This document shows positions 42,501 to 53,022 of a stretch of DNA of 64,000 bases, piece after piece (position 1 is the first letter of the stretch; each line of letters opens with the position of its first letter). Source of the stretch: Erpobdella octoculata (Eukaryota > Annelida > Clitellata > Hirudinida > Erpobdellidae); NCBI GenBank assembly GCA_963978895.1, contig OZ022239.1, positions 9,688,804 to 9,752,803 on the forward strand. The letters run 5' to 3'. The translations under genes were made by a program, and so were the position numbers. The notes beneath the pieces are model-generated. The model saw only the letters and a list, made by a program, of their open reading frames with translations. It was not told the DNA's origin and did no database searches.

Positions 42501-43456
42501 ATGACGTTTTCCAAACCGCGAATAATTAGTTCCGATTGTGGTACGAATTTTAAAAATCAGTTAACGACGACTTTTCTTAAATGTTTGGGGTGCAGTCCTA
42601 GGTTTAACACCCCAGGGCATCCTGAAGCATCCGGGTTAGTGGAGAGGTGTAACCAGAGTCTTAAGAACATGATTTTTAAATTGGTTGAGGCACATCCTAA
42701 GGAGTGGTTTAAGGTTCTTCCTTTTGTATTATGGAGTTTACGTGAGAAACCGTCATCTACAACTCATATTGCTCCTTATACATTAGTGTATGGTACTTTG
42801 CCACGAGGACCACTTGCTATCCTCAGAGACTCTTGGAGTAACGAAAAGGAGTTGCCTTTTCATTTAGGTAAAAATCCGTACAAATACTTAGCCGATCTCA
42901 GACAAAACCTACAATTAGCTAAGGAATTTGCTGAAATTGCAGGAGACCAAGAGCAGAGCAACTATGCACGAAAATATAATGTTAGGAGCAGTGATAGGTC
43001 TTTTTGTGTAGGTGACAGAGTAATAATTTTAGCACCTGTAAAAGGGGGGTCTAAGTTTATGAAGAAATGGCAGGGTCCCGGGGTGATAGTGAAGGTGAAA
43101 GCACCATACTCTTATTTAGTGGAAATTGAGGGCTGTAAACACCATCTACATGCAAATAAGATTCGGAAATACCATGACCGAATTGAAACCGCCATTAATA
43201 ACAATTGTTCTGTAGTATACGAGAAGGACCACGAATTTGGTTTGATTGATTTCCCAAGTAAGTTTGATCCTTGTCAGGATAAACCTCCGAGTTGTAGGGT
43301 AGCAAAGGGCTGTTTGGACCATCTTTCACAGGATTATCGCACACAATTATGTGACATAATTGATGATTTTCCCGAGATATTCTCAGAATCATTAGGAGTT
43401 TGTTCTGTAGTATCTCACAAAATCGCGATTTCTCCTGACTTTACCCCCCAAAAAAA
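39594..43456 (+). CDS. Gag-protease-integrase polyprotein of the Gmr1-like element (cut by an insertion)
   Basis: The ATG at 39594 follows a leader of about 420 bases. Residues about 40-165 form a charged coiled coil of repeated (L/R)AEAKLxxxR units. A Gag-like domain follows, then a CCHC knuckle at 386-399 (CFKCHKKGHSFKEC). Three 23-residue repeats lie at about 421-489. The protease active site is at 519-523 but reads ID-G-G-A where retropepsins have D-T/S-G. A linker with 29-residue repeats (about 666-760) follows. Integrase has an HHCC finger (about 845-885), a catalytic D at 916, D at 981 and E at 1017 (D,D-35-E), and a GPY-like C-terminal module (KKWQGPGVIV). The frame then enters the N-terminal approach to RT and is interrupted near 43456; a stop at 43512-43514 lies in the inserted element. 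The intact element should make one Gag-Pol fusion without a frameshift. Confidence 0.9.
40854..41060 (+). repeat. 69-bp tandem repeat between the zinc knuckle and protease
   Basis: Units start at 40854, 40923 and 40992, encoding 23-residue NS.NCL.DRKT.VD.KNLSS repeats. The third is more diverged. Confidence 0.92.
41589..41880 (+). repeat. 87-bp tandem repeat in the protease-integrase linker
   Basis: Units start at 41589, 41676, 41763 and (partial) 41850, exactly 87 bases apart. They encode 29-residue ADARKVDSQTDT...SGDDI(C/G)PG repeats that keep the frame. Confidence 0.95.
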
Positions 43457-46273
43457 CTGCAAGAAAAACTGGAAGAGGTGGTGGTGTTGGTATTTTTATC
43501 TCCAATATTTTTGAGTACACAACTGTGGGGTATCTTGCGGTTGTGTCAGCATTTGAATTCATGTTGGTTAAAATTAAATCCTTTAACAAAACTTATCTTT
43601 TATGTGTTGTATATCGTCCACCATCTGGTGATATTAAATCATTTATTAGTGAATTTTCTGATCTCATGTCGGAAATTACTTCTCATAATAATTATTTATT
43701 TGTTTTTGGTGATTTCAACATCGATTATTTGAATACTACCAGTGGTTCTCAAAGTCGTCTGTTTTACAATACTATGTACTCTTATTATCTCTACCCTACA
43801 ATCTTCTCATCTACTAGAGTAACTGCCAGTTCTTCATCTTTAATTGACAACATTTTTACGAATCATTCATTGATGGATAGTTTCTCTGCTGTTGTTAGTT
43901 ATGATTTCTCGGACCACCTTCCTATAATTTTTTCTCTTCCTAAACTAAAAGAAATTAAGATTCCTCGATCAAAAAGTGTGAAAAGAATGATTAATGAAGT
44001 TACCATCAATAAGTTTCTGAATGGCCTAAAGAGTGTTGAATGGACCAATGTACGCAGCGCATGTATGGAGAATAATGTGAATCTAGCGTATTCAATGTTC
44101 CTGGACAGTTATAATAGAGTTTTTGATTCAGCTTTCCCATATTTTGAAATCACCAACTTGAAAAGAAGATTCAAGAAAGATTGGATGTCAGCGACCTTGT
44201 TAAAGATGGTTGAAAAAAAATCCAAGCTTTATAGGAAACTCCTGAAGAAACCTTCAGAAGAAGTCAGAAGGGAATTTGTCCATTTTAGAAACGACTTCAA
44301 GCGAAAAAAGAATGATGCAATTAGGAATTTCTATTCGGCTAAATTTTCTTCTTGCATTGGTGACTCTAAAAAAATTTGGTCTACGATCAATTCCATAATT
44401 AACAAAGATCGTCATTCTTCTGCTTCCTCTTCATTTGCTGTTGATGGCATTATGACTGATGATCCTTCGATGATTGCTGATGGCTTCAATGAATATTTTG
44501 TAAACATAGGAGCTCGTCTCTCTTCTTCCATACCTGAGAAAGAAGCTTCATTTGAAAATATAATTCTTCCATTAGCGTCTCTGATGTCATTTAAAGAGGT
44601 GACATCTCTTGAATTGATCACGGTTTCAAAGTCAATCAAATGTTCTGGTGGTTTTGGAATTGACAACATCTCTCCTTACCTAGGATTTTTATCTATTGCT
44701 TCCATTTCTATTATATTATCTGACTTGATTAACTGTTCATTGTCTACTGGTTATTTTCCTGATAGTCTAAAAATTGCTAAGGTTGTTCCTATATTTAAGG
44801 GTGGTGATAAATCCTTATTCAATAACTATAGGCCAATTTCAATACTTTCATATTTCTCAAAACTGTTTGAAAAGATTGTATTCCAACGTTTATATGATTA
44901 TTTTAATTCTCATGGTATTCTAAACGATTGTCAATATGGTTTCCGCAAAGGTTACTCTACATATATGGCAATTACTAACTTTCATAACAGAATACTTAAA
45001 GATTTGGATTGTGGCATGTATTCTATTGGTCTCTTTTTTGATTTGTCAAAGGCATTTGATACTGTTGATCATGTCATCTTACTTACTAAACTCAGCTCCT
45101 ATGGTGTTGGTGGTGCATGTTTAAGATGGTTTGAAAATTATTTATGTAATAGAAAACAGTTTGTTACTTACAATGGTTTTAGCTCATCGGAAAAATCTAT
45201 TTCTTGTGGGGTTCCTCAAGGTTCAATTTTAGGCCCTTTGTTATTTCTTATTTATATTAATGACATTGTTTCGTCTTCAGCGTTTTTCGAATTTACCTTG
45301 TATGCCGACGATACTAACGTCTTAGCTTCTGACTATTCACTTGCAACCTTAATTGATAACATAAACAGAGAATTAATGTGCATCTCTGATTGGTTTATAA
45401 AAAATAGACTTTCTCTGAATATGGATAAAACATGTTTTATTATATTTCACAATCCGCAAAAGAGGATTGACATCGGCAGCATAAGATTGTGCATTCGTGA
45501 TAGTGAAATAGCTAATGTATCCTGTACAAAATTCTTGGGCTTGTACATTGATCAACATATTACTTGGAATGATCACATACGATACATTTCTATGAAAATT
45601 TCAAAGAATATTGGTGTACTTTACAAAATCTCATGGTTCGTCCCCTCTAAAATTCTTTTGCTGTTGTATTATTCACTGATTTATCCATACCTAATATATT
45701 GTAACTTCATATGGTGTACTAATTATAAATGTCGAATTTCATCTCTGGCTATTCTTCAAACTCGAGTTCAAAAAATCATATTTTGTCATCCCTTCTCTTC
45801 CCCGGTGGAACCTACTGCTACCAATATTTTAACAATTGATCAGATTTGCATTTATCAATCACTTTTATTTATGTATAGATATCATAATAACTTACTTCCT
45901 CATACCTTACTAAATTCCTTCTCAATGACATCTTCGGTTCATTCTTATGATACTAGATCTACTAATCATTATCGATCTAATGTGATTCATACAACTCTAA
46001 AAATGTATTCAATAGGATTTTTCGGTCCACGGTTTTGGAACTTTCTGCCTTCGGACTACAGGGCTCTGGGCATTGATGCCTTCAAGAGAGCGGTTAAGCA
46101 GCTGGTTGCGTCTACACGCTTTTGTGACTTTATACCGTGTAAATAGGTTTTATTATAATTTGTATAGGATGTTTCTCTAGCGGGATTAATATCCCTTTCA
46201 AATGTCCTACATGATTTACTTTTTTTAGGTTGATATTTCTGTTCTGATTTTTGGTTTTTTCTGTGAATAAACG

Positions 46274-46313
<40 letters not shown>
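43457..46313 (+). mobile_element. 5'-truncated non-LTR retrotransposon (Jockey-superfamily type) inserted in the LTR element
   Basis: About 2.86 kb from CTGCAAGAAAAACTGG to a pure A tract of up to 36 bases (46278-46313), preceded by AATAAA at 46266-46271. It is on the same strand as its host. The first open-frame sequence is already mid-endonuclease (RGGGVGIFIS), so ORF1 and the front of the endonuclease are missing. The target is an A-rich site (CCCCCCAAAAAA), which blurs the 5' border and any target duplication. It separates the integrase and RT coding regions of the host element. Confidence 0.92.
43459..46146 (+). CDS. Endonuclease (C-terminal part) and reverse transcriptase of the non-LTR element
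   Basis: The frame is open from the truncation point, with no native start, to TAG at 46144-46146. It covers about 895 codons; GTG at 43525 is only the first in-frame alternative start. Endonuclease motifs present are VVYRPPSGD, FGDFNIDY, SSLIDNIFTN and YDFSDHLPIIF. RT motifs are NNYRPISILSYFSKLFE, FDLSKAFDTVDH, GVPQGSILGPLLFLIYINDI and LYADDTNVLAS, with the catalytic D-D. The C-terminal SLIYPYLIYCN...LAILQTRVQKI is typical of the CR1/L2/Jockey group. No RNase H or zinc finger is seen. No stop interrupts the frame, so the insertion is young, but the 5' truncation makes it non-autonomous. The clade within the Jockey superfamily is not settled. Confidence 0.88.
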   Translation, partial: ARKTGRGGGVGIFISNIFEYTTVGYLAVVSAFEFMLVKIKSFNKTYLLCVVYRPPSGDIKSFISEFSDLMSEITSHNNYLFVFGDFNIDYLNTTSGSQSRLFYNTMYSYYLYPTIFSSTRVTASSSSLIDNIFTNHSLMDSFSAVVSYDFSDHLPIIFSLPKLKEIKIPRSKSVKRMINEVTINKFLNGLKSVEWTNVRSACMENNVNLAYSMFLDSYNRVFDSAFPYFEITNLKRRFKKDWMSATLLKMVEKKSKLYRKLLKKPSEEVRREFVHFRNDFKRKKNDAIRNFYSAKFSSCIGDSKKIWSTINSIINKDRHSSASSSFAVDGIMTDDPSMIADGFNEYFVNIGARLSSSIPEKEASFENIILPLASLMSFKEVTSLELITVSKSIKCSGGFGIDNISPYLGFLSIASISIILSDLINCSLSTGYFPDSLKIAKVVPIFKGGDKSLFNNYRPISILSYFSKLFEKIVFQRLYDYFNSHGILNDCQYGFRKGYSTYMAITNFHNRILKDLDCGMYSIGLFFDLSKAFDTVDHVILLTKLSSYGVGGACLRWFENYLCNRKQFVTYNGFSSSEKSISCGVPQGSILGPLLFLIYINDIVSSSAFFEFTLYADDTNVLASDYSLATLIDNINRELMCISDWFIKNRLSLNMDKTCFIIFHNPQKRIDIGSIRLCIRDSEIANVSCTKFLGLYIDQHITWNDHIRYISMKISKNIGVLYKISWFVPSKILLLLYYSLIYPYLIYCNFIWCTNYKCRISSLAILQTRVQKIIFCHPFSSPVEPTATNILTIDQICIYQSLLFMYRYHNNLLPHTLLNSFSMTSSVHSYDTRSTNHYRSNVIHTTLKMYSIGFFGPRFWNFLPSDYRALGIDAFKRAVKQLVASTRFCDFIPCK

Positions 46314-46314
<1 letters not shown>

Positions 46315-47576
46315 ACCTGAGAGCCTATAGAACCCCTGAATTGTTGAAGGTAGAAGTGGCTAATCAGATACAAGATATGCTTCGCCAGGGTGTCATTGTA
46401 CCATCGCAGAGTCCTATGGTAAGCCCGATGGTTTGCGTTTTGAAGGGACCTAAGGGAGAAAAGGGGGTCCGTATAGCCATCGACTATCGTCATGTTAATC
46501 GTTATACGAAGGGAGACTGCTTTCCCATTCCCGATATCCCCAACGTACTTCAGAAGGTCGGCAGAGCAAAATTCATAAGCTGTTTTGATGCACGCAAAGG
46601 GTACTGGCAAATTCCTATAGATCCGGAATCAGCATGGTTAACGGCATTTTCTTGTGAAGAAGGGTTGTTTGAGTTTCGCAGAATGCCCTTTGGTCTAAAA
46701 TCGGCGGGAAATACTTTCATGAGGGCGATATCGATGATCCTTCAACCAATAAGATCCTTTACGGAGCCGTTTATTGATGATTTTGCCGTTATTTCGTCTA
46801 GTTGGGAAGAACACAAACTACATCTTTTGCAATTCTTCACCATCATTAAAAATGTAGGGTTGACCCTAAACCTGGAAAAATGTCGGTTTGTACAACCTAA
46901 GGTGGTATTTTTAGGACATGTCGTAGGCTCGGGGATTGTCGCACCTGATCCCGATAAAATAGCCATTGTACAAGAGATCAAACCTCCCACAAATAAAAAG
47001 GAAGTCAAGCGGATAATGGGGTTGTTCAGTTATTTCCGCAACTTCATACCCAATCTAGCCCAGACTGCCCATCCTATCACTGAGTTGACTAAAAAGGGTG
47101 TTCCCAACAAAATTCTTTGGGAAAGCAAACACCAGGTCGCCTTACAAAAACTCATAGACGACCTTACCAATGCTACAACCCTAAGCACAATTGATTATAG
47201 TAAAGGGTTTGGATTAGCAACGGATGCTAGTGGAGTGGCTGTTGGGTGTTGTTTGTTCCAGGGGAGTGGAGAAGGGGCAGAAGTCCCTATTGCTTTTGCC
47301 AGTCTGAAGTTAACCCCTACTCAGACGAGGTGGTCCACCATAGAGAGAGAGGCTTATGCTGTCGTGTGGGCTCTAAGTAAATTCAAATCCTGGATATTGT
47401 TATCTGAGATCGTGATTTTTTCGGATCATAATCCTCTCACGTACCTTACCGAGTCAGTTTCCAAAAGCGCTAAATTGACTCGATGGGCACTTGCCATCCA
47501 GGAATTTAATCTGACTTTCCAGTATAGGTCAGGTAAACAGAATATAGTAGCTGACGTCCTGTCCCGATTAAGTTAG
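46314..47576 (+). CDS. Reverse transcriptase-RNase H of the Gmr1-like element (downstream of the insertion)
   Basis: The frame resumes right after the poly(A) tract and runs to TAG at 47574-47576. RT motifs in order are GVIVPSQSPMVSPMV, VRIAIDYRHVN, ISCFDARKGYWQIP, FRRMPFGLKSAG and FIDDFAVIS (the usual Y/F-x-D-D, with two Asp), then FLGHVVG. RNase H has LATDASG, TIEREAYAVVWAL, FSDHNPL and ADVLSRL, so all four acidic residues are present. There is no start codon of its own: in the uninterrupted element it would continue the upstream frame. An apparent ATG at 46251 belongs to the inserted element's 3' end and is misleading. No integrase follows, which confirms the unusual domain order. Confidence 0.92.
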
Positions 47577-48033
47577 GTTTGGAGTAGCTGTGGCTACGGT
47601 TAGGTTTATTTATCCTAGGATGTTTAATCTTTGGTTAAGTATTTCATTGTTATCAGAAATTGGTGTTAGTTATATGAGTAGCTTTGTAATGTTCTTTGGT
47701 TAATTTCTTTCTCTGGGCGATCTTGGTTAACGATAAAGTGGATCGGTCGCAAGTTTTTATTTGCAGGTCTCCAGGAAGAAGAGCGCGTCACTGAACAAAG
47801 AGCTGCAGGACGTCTCATTTGTCCTTGCTCGGAAGGTTCTTCGACCACGTCTTTCTTTCGCGTGTGGCTCATCGTCGCGACTGTTCTGGATTTACAGGTT
47901 CCCAAGACGAGCACCAGGAAACCCGACGACGAAGGAAACCATTCAGTCAACCGGATCCACACTCAGCCAACCGGATCGACCCAGATCAAAGAATGAAGAT
48001 ATGGCCGATAACGAGAAGGATCGTTATCGACTT
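47577..48033 (+). other. 3' untranslated region of the Gmr1-like element
   Basis: About 460 bases from the pol stop to the polypurine tract. No env-like frame with a signal or membrane segment is visible, and overlapping short frames show no domain. Confidence 0.6.
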
Positions 48034-48047
48034 TAGGGGGGGAGGTA
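48034..48047 (+). other. Polypurine tract
   Basis: AGGGGGGGGAGGTA directly abuts the 3' LTR, as expected for plus-strand priming. Confidence 0.85.
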
Positions 48048-48450
48048 TGTCACGCCCGCGTAAACGCAGGTGCGTGCCTGGATCTAACTTTGGGATTTCC
48101 GGCGCAGGCGGTGCATCGGGTATTGCACAACGTTGCGTGTTTGGATTGTTGCGCGAATATTTGAACGTTTAAGCCTGTAGCCTGGAGGGCTTGTATTTAT
48201 AAGGCTGTCGCGAACTACTTCGGTCCCTTCTTCTTGTCCCTTCTTCTTGTTCCTGTTCGCCATTGTTTGATCGACGTTGAAACTGTTTTATATCTGTTCG
48301 TCCTCGTGGTGATAGTTTTTCGATAATCTTGCTTGGTATTCGATAAATAAAACAATATATACTAATAAGGAGTGTCTTTAACTTTATTTAGACTCAAATT
48401 TTCTCCAGTTCTGTTTGAATATCGACTATCGCAAAGGCGAAGTCGTGACA
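48048..48450 (+). repeat. 3' LTR
   Basis: Same sequence as the 5' LTR except for one missing 7-bp GTAGCCT unit. GTGGC (48451-48455) follows as the right target duplication. Confidence 0.95.
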
Positions 48451-48640
48451 GTGGCACTTGAAAGATAATATACACAAATTACAAAATATACCTAAACAAC
48501 AAAATGTATTAAAAATAAAAAGTGTACGCAATATACAAATGCACTCAAATTACGAAATGTAGGCAAAATATGGCTTAATTACAATTAAAGACGAATAATA
48601 CACAATTTATTCAGCAAATCCACGTTTTTGCATGTGAAAC

Positions 48641-48820
48641 AAAAGACACAAAATACAAAATATGCAACAAATACAAAAGACACAAAATACAAAATATGCA
48701 ATAAATACAAAAGACACAAAGTACAAAATATGCAACAAATACAAAAGACACAAAATACAAAATATGCAACAAATACAAAAAACACAAAGTACAAAATATG
48801 CAACAAATACAAAAGAGACA
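48641..48820. repeat. 34-bp tandem repeat, about five copies
   Basis: The unit starts AAAAGACACAAAATACAAAA and continues TATGCAACAAATAC. Unit starts at 48641, 48675 and 48709 are exactly 34 apart. The Cys/Phe and Lys/Tyr frames are its translation. Confidence 0.92.
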
Positions 48821-49048
48821 AAAAAAGGAGAAAACTACAAAGAATACAAAAAACAACTGAAAATGCTTAATTCAGCATAACCATAAAAAACAAAATAATT
48901 TATTTACTATAAAATAGTATAAAACAATTAAAACAAAATAAATAGAAAAAAAAGATTAAAAACCAGATTGAATTGAGAAACACAATCAAGCATCACAGCC
49001 CGGATATTTAATGCAGTGGCATATTCTACACAAGCGGCAGTGACAAAG

Positions 49049-49112
49049 AGAGGGGGAGAACAGAGGGGGAGAGCAGGGGGAGAACAGAGGGGGAGAGCAG
49101 GGGGAGAGCAGG
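49049..49112. repeat. G-rich ~24-bp minisatellite
   Basis: Repeats of GAGGGGGAGAACAGAGGGGG and GAGAGCAGGG, with several runs of four or five G. Confidence 0.85.
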
Positions 49113-49557
49113 GCTGTCTGTCTGAGATAAAATTGATGCTGGACGCTGTCTCCTGCGGACGTGGAATCCAGTGGAAACGGCCCATCTCAGACGGCCGGGT
49201 GAGATGAATCGTTGTTTATAAATTAAGAGCAAAGTTCGTGAGTCGGTCGGTGTTTGAGGCATCAGAAAGGACGTGACTCGTCATACGCCTCTGATTGAAT
49301 GATGCCCATCTGGACCGCTAGGATGCAGGGGTGGAAAGGCCTGGAAAGGGGTGGAGAAGCGGGAAGATTGTGTGCATGTGTAATAAATATATAAAAGCAC
49401 ACGTGTAAATAACTGTTTGTCTTGTACGTGACCTCAATAAGATACTGAAATGTAAATAGTGTTGTATGTTTTAGGGCGGTGAGCCACGAACATACAACCA
49501 GCGTGTAGCAGCTATAAGGGAATTTCTTTTTGGAATATTTTTGTTTCAAGTACTTCG

Positions 49558-50061
49558 ATGCTCATCTCTGTCACATCTACAACATATTGTGTCACATCTC
49601 CAACACATTCTGTCACATCTCCAACACATTCTGTCACATCTCTGTCACATATCTGTCACATCTCTTTCACATCTCCAACACATTCTATCACATCTCTATC
49701 ACATCTGTGTCACATCTCCAACACATTTTGTCACATCTCCAACACATTCTGTCGCATCATCTCCAACACATTCTGTCACAATTCTATCACATCTCTATCA
49801 CATCTCTGTCACATCTCTGTCACATCTCCAACACATCCTGTCACACCTCTATAACATCTCCGTCACATCTCCAACACATTCTGTCACATCTCTATCAATC
49901 TCCAACACATTTTGTCACATCTACAACACATTTTGTCACATCTCTGTCACATCTCCAACACATTCTGTCCCATTTCTCTCATATCTCCAACACATTCTGT
50001 CACATATCCGAACATTGTGTCACACCCTGACACATTTACTTACATCTTTAACACATTCTCC
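49558..50061. repeat. 21-bp minisatellite (CACATCTCCAACACATTCTGT), block 1
   Basis: About 500 bases of a 21-bp unit and shorter CACATCTCTGT variants. All three plus frames stay open, giving His/Ser/Thr-rich frames that are not genes. Confidence 0.93.
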
Positions 50062-50415
50062 AGTGGCGCAGCGTAGGGGAGCGGTGGTGCGGTCCGCCGG
50101 GGCTGCACTTTTGAGGGGACGACATAAAAGTTTGGTAACGTTTCATTTCAGGAATATACAATTTGTATGGCTATATAACAAAAAACTTTAGAAAAATGAT
50201 TGAAAGGATAATTTTAAAAATATTTATTAAAATAGTTTATTAAAAGAATGTTTTAAAGCGATTTATCAACATTTAAAACCAGCATGATCTCGAAATAGTT
50301 TGCTGTGAAGATTTATTCTCGTTCGCGGAAGGAATAAAACTTACACATTAAAGGTTTTTGCTTCCCCCTCCAATCATTAACGTTTTGGAAGAATAATTTA
50401 GTTTATTATGTCAAC
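50062..50415. mobile_element. Probable insertion splitting the 21-bp minisatellite
   Basis: Sequence starting CCAGTGGCGCAGCGTAGGGG, with a GC-rich first 60 bases and an AT-rich remainder, interrupts the satellite, which resumes near 50418. A CAGTGGCGYAGC start is typical of some hAT-like repeats. The right end is not clearly inverted, so the class is uncertain. Confidence 0.4.
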
Positions 50416-50417
50416 AT

Positions 50418-50540
50418 CACATATCCGATACATTTTGTCACATATCTGACACATTTTGTCACACATCTGACACATTTTGTCACATATCTGACACATTTTG
50501 TCACACATCTGATACATTTTGTCACAACTCCGTCACATTC
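50418..50540. repeat. 21-bp minisatellite, block 2
   Basis: About five copies of CACATATCTGACACATTTTGT, a variant of the unit in block 1. Confidence 0.9.
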
Positions 50541-52233
50541 CGTTTCTAGTAGAAGCAAATAACTGTTACAGTTACATTATTAAAGTAAACGTTAACTTTT
50601 AATTAGCAAATTTTTACAGTAAACAAATAAATAAATATAGCTAGCAAATAATTAGATTAAACAAATAAACCCGAGTACAAAAAATCGGCTGACATTGATG
50701 AATGTCCGCTCTTAAAAGTCCCGCTCCCCCACCCTTGCTCAGGAAAATCCCACTCGGAGACCTTGTACTGTTAATTGTTATTAAGATCATAAATAATCCT
50801 CCATTCACGCTCCAGCTTTCGGCTTTCCACGCGGCCCCTTTCCACGGACTGTCCGGAATAAATTGCACTTGATAAATTGCACGACTGGCATCAGTCTCCT
50901 TCGAGCTCAACTAACGCGGAGATTAATGGAGAAGCGGACAACTTCCGTAGGAATAAGTGCTTGCTCCTGCTGTTTTTGTCCTCTTCGTTTTGCCTGGTCG
51001 CTCCAGGAGTCGCCGGTGGGAGAAGGAGGGGTGGGTGAACCGATTGACTGACTAACTGGACGGACTGATTGACTGATTGAATGATCAGTTAGCCCATTGA
51101 AATGCCAATTGATTGATTATATCAGATTGGCCGATTGAAAATTTTCATTTGCTGAAATCTCGGTAGAGAAGAAAAAATGTATAAAATAAAATAGAATAAA
51201 AAAATAACGAAAAAGAGCCTGGAATGGACGTTCCCCGGAGTGGAAACTTCCCCGGGAGGCTGGCAATATTTGTACGCGTGGAGGAGGATGATTGGATGGA
51301 ATTTGATTAGTTTTGTTATATTTATGGTCATTCCGCGTATATGGCAATAATTTATTTGTAATTTAATTTTTTTCTCTCCCTCTCTCTCTCTTTTTCTCAA
51401 AAGCAACGCAAAAAAAAAAAGATTTTAGATCTACCTACGTTTTCTTTTCCTTCTTTTTCTTCTTCATTTTTCACGTTTGGTGACGTGAGACTTAGCAGGA
51501 GGTCAAAATGTTAACGGAAACCACATAGACTCCACTTAACATTCGTTTCGTCGAACCCGTTCTTTTTTATTTTGACGCCGCCTCAGTCGGGTTTAAAAAG
51601 AGACTTTAATTGGCAGAATTTCCTGATTCAAATGATGAACCCCTGACATTCTTTCTTGATTTTTTCTGCGTTCTTGAGATTTCGTATGCTGTCACGCACA
51701 TATGCTAACATGCGATTGCATTCTGTCACACACACACACACACATACACACACACACACTGTCACATGCATACATGTTGACAGACATACATATGCTGACC
51801 AATATGCTTATGCCCAGAAACATGACTGATATATTCTGATTTTGATTATGCAAACCTTCTTATGCTATCCAGCACACATACACACAACAACACACACACA
51901 CATAGCCAAGCAGACAATATGTTCCACACACACACACACACACATATTGACAGAACCCATGCACAAACGAGCAAATTCCTGATATGATTGGGGGGAATTG
52001 TAATTTAGGCAGATTCTACATAAAGGTCTGATAAATGGAAAGAGATTGGACCACATGGACGTTCACGGACGTTATTCGGGAATTCATAAACGATAATAAA
52101 TGGCCATCACATGCGACAATTAATCACGTACGTCTTTCAATTGTTACAGGTGTATTTTAAAATTGAATGATACGTATATGGTGGAGGAGAGAATACATAT
52201 CACCGGAAATTGAAAATTAATCAATGTTATGAC
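50541..52233. other. Putative intron, no gene recognised
   Basis: Contains (CA)n runs at 51727-51760 and near 51890 and 51935. Two kappa-B-like words (GGACGTTCCCC and GGAAACTTCCCC) sit within 20 bases at 51227-51255, possibly by chance. Confidence 0.35.
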
Positions 52234-52385
52234 TTTGACGATGATGACGATGACGATGATATGATGACATTGATGATGATGACATTGATGATGATGACGT
52301 TGACGATGACGATAATGATGACGATGATGATAATGAGATGATGATAATGAGATGATGATAATGATTGCGGTTATAACGATGATGA
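52234..52385. repeat. GAT/GAC trinucleotide array
   Basis: Imperfect GATGATGAC/GATGATAAT units over about 150 bases. Confidence 0.92.
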
Positions 52386-53022
52386 CAATGGTCGTTAATG
52401 GCGAAACAGAAACTCCAGCTAAAAGGTTTCTTGTTTGACATCCGGATTCAAAATACTCTCGGAATTTTAAGTTATAATTTTTTTGGAATTAACAGAAATA
52501 AGAGATGAACAAATATTGAATTTTTTATCACACAAAAAATTATTATCCATAAAGCGCTTTGTTTTATGTAGGAATTTAAATAATAAATTTTGAATTCGTA
52601 AAACAAAAACTTAAAAATATATTTTCTTTCTTATTCTTTACGTCTTTTATACTCATAGTGGCAGATTTAGCGTGAGACCTCCCTGATATAAAAATGTAAT
52701 AAAGAAATCCACCAGCCTCGTCACATCATTCTCTCTCCTGGGCGGCATGACGAACGAACTCTTTTCTTTTCTTTTTTTCATTTTTTTCTTCTCCAGCAGA
52801 AACGCTTTTACGCACACGACATAAATCAATCGCATTTACGCAATAAAATAATCAAGATAGCACGATAAGACCACACTTAGATATAAATATCAAACGTCAA
52901 ACCATTGACGGCCGATATTAAAGTACAGAGTTGTACATAAAAAATATATATATATTTATATAAACAATGTATATATGTGTATATATACATATATAAACAT
53001 ATATACATTATATATATATATA

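Larger units (their letters stand above)
38762..48450 (+). mobile_element. Gmr1-like Ty3/gypsy-type LTR retrotransposon with integrase upstream of RT, interrupted by a non-LTR element
   Basis: It is bounded by 410- and 403-bp LTRs and a 5-bp target duplication. Coding order is Gag (coiled coil, zinc knuckle), protease, integrase, then reverse transcriptase and RNase H. The enzymes look like Ty3/gypsy, but the order is that of Ty1/copia. This combination is known for Gmr1-like elements. Without the 2.86-kb insertion at 43457-46313 the element is about 6.8 kb. The frame is open up to the insertion and again after it, and I see no other stop. With near-identical LTRs, this implies a very recent insertion. 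Confidence 0.93.

Noticed and set aside
46251..46313. Apparent start of the RT-RNase H frame at 46251
   Set aside because: This stretch is the 3' end and poly(A) of the inserted LINE. The retrotransposon's own coding sequence resumes only after the A tract.
47577..48047. Search for an env-like third frame in the LTR element
   Set aside because: Short overlapping frames only. No signal peptide, membrane anchor or conserved envelope feature is visible.
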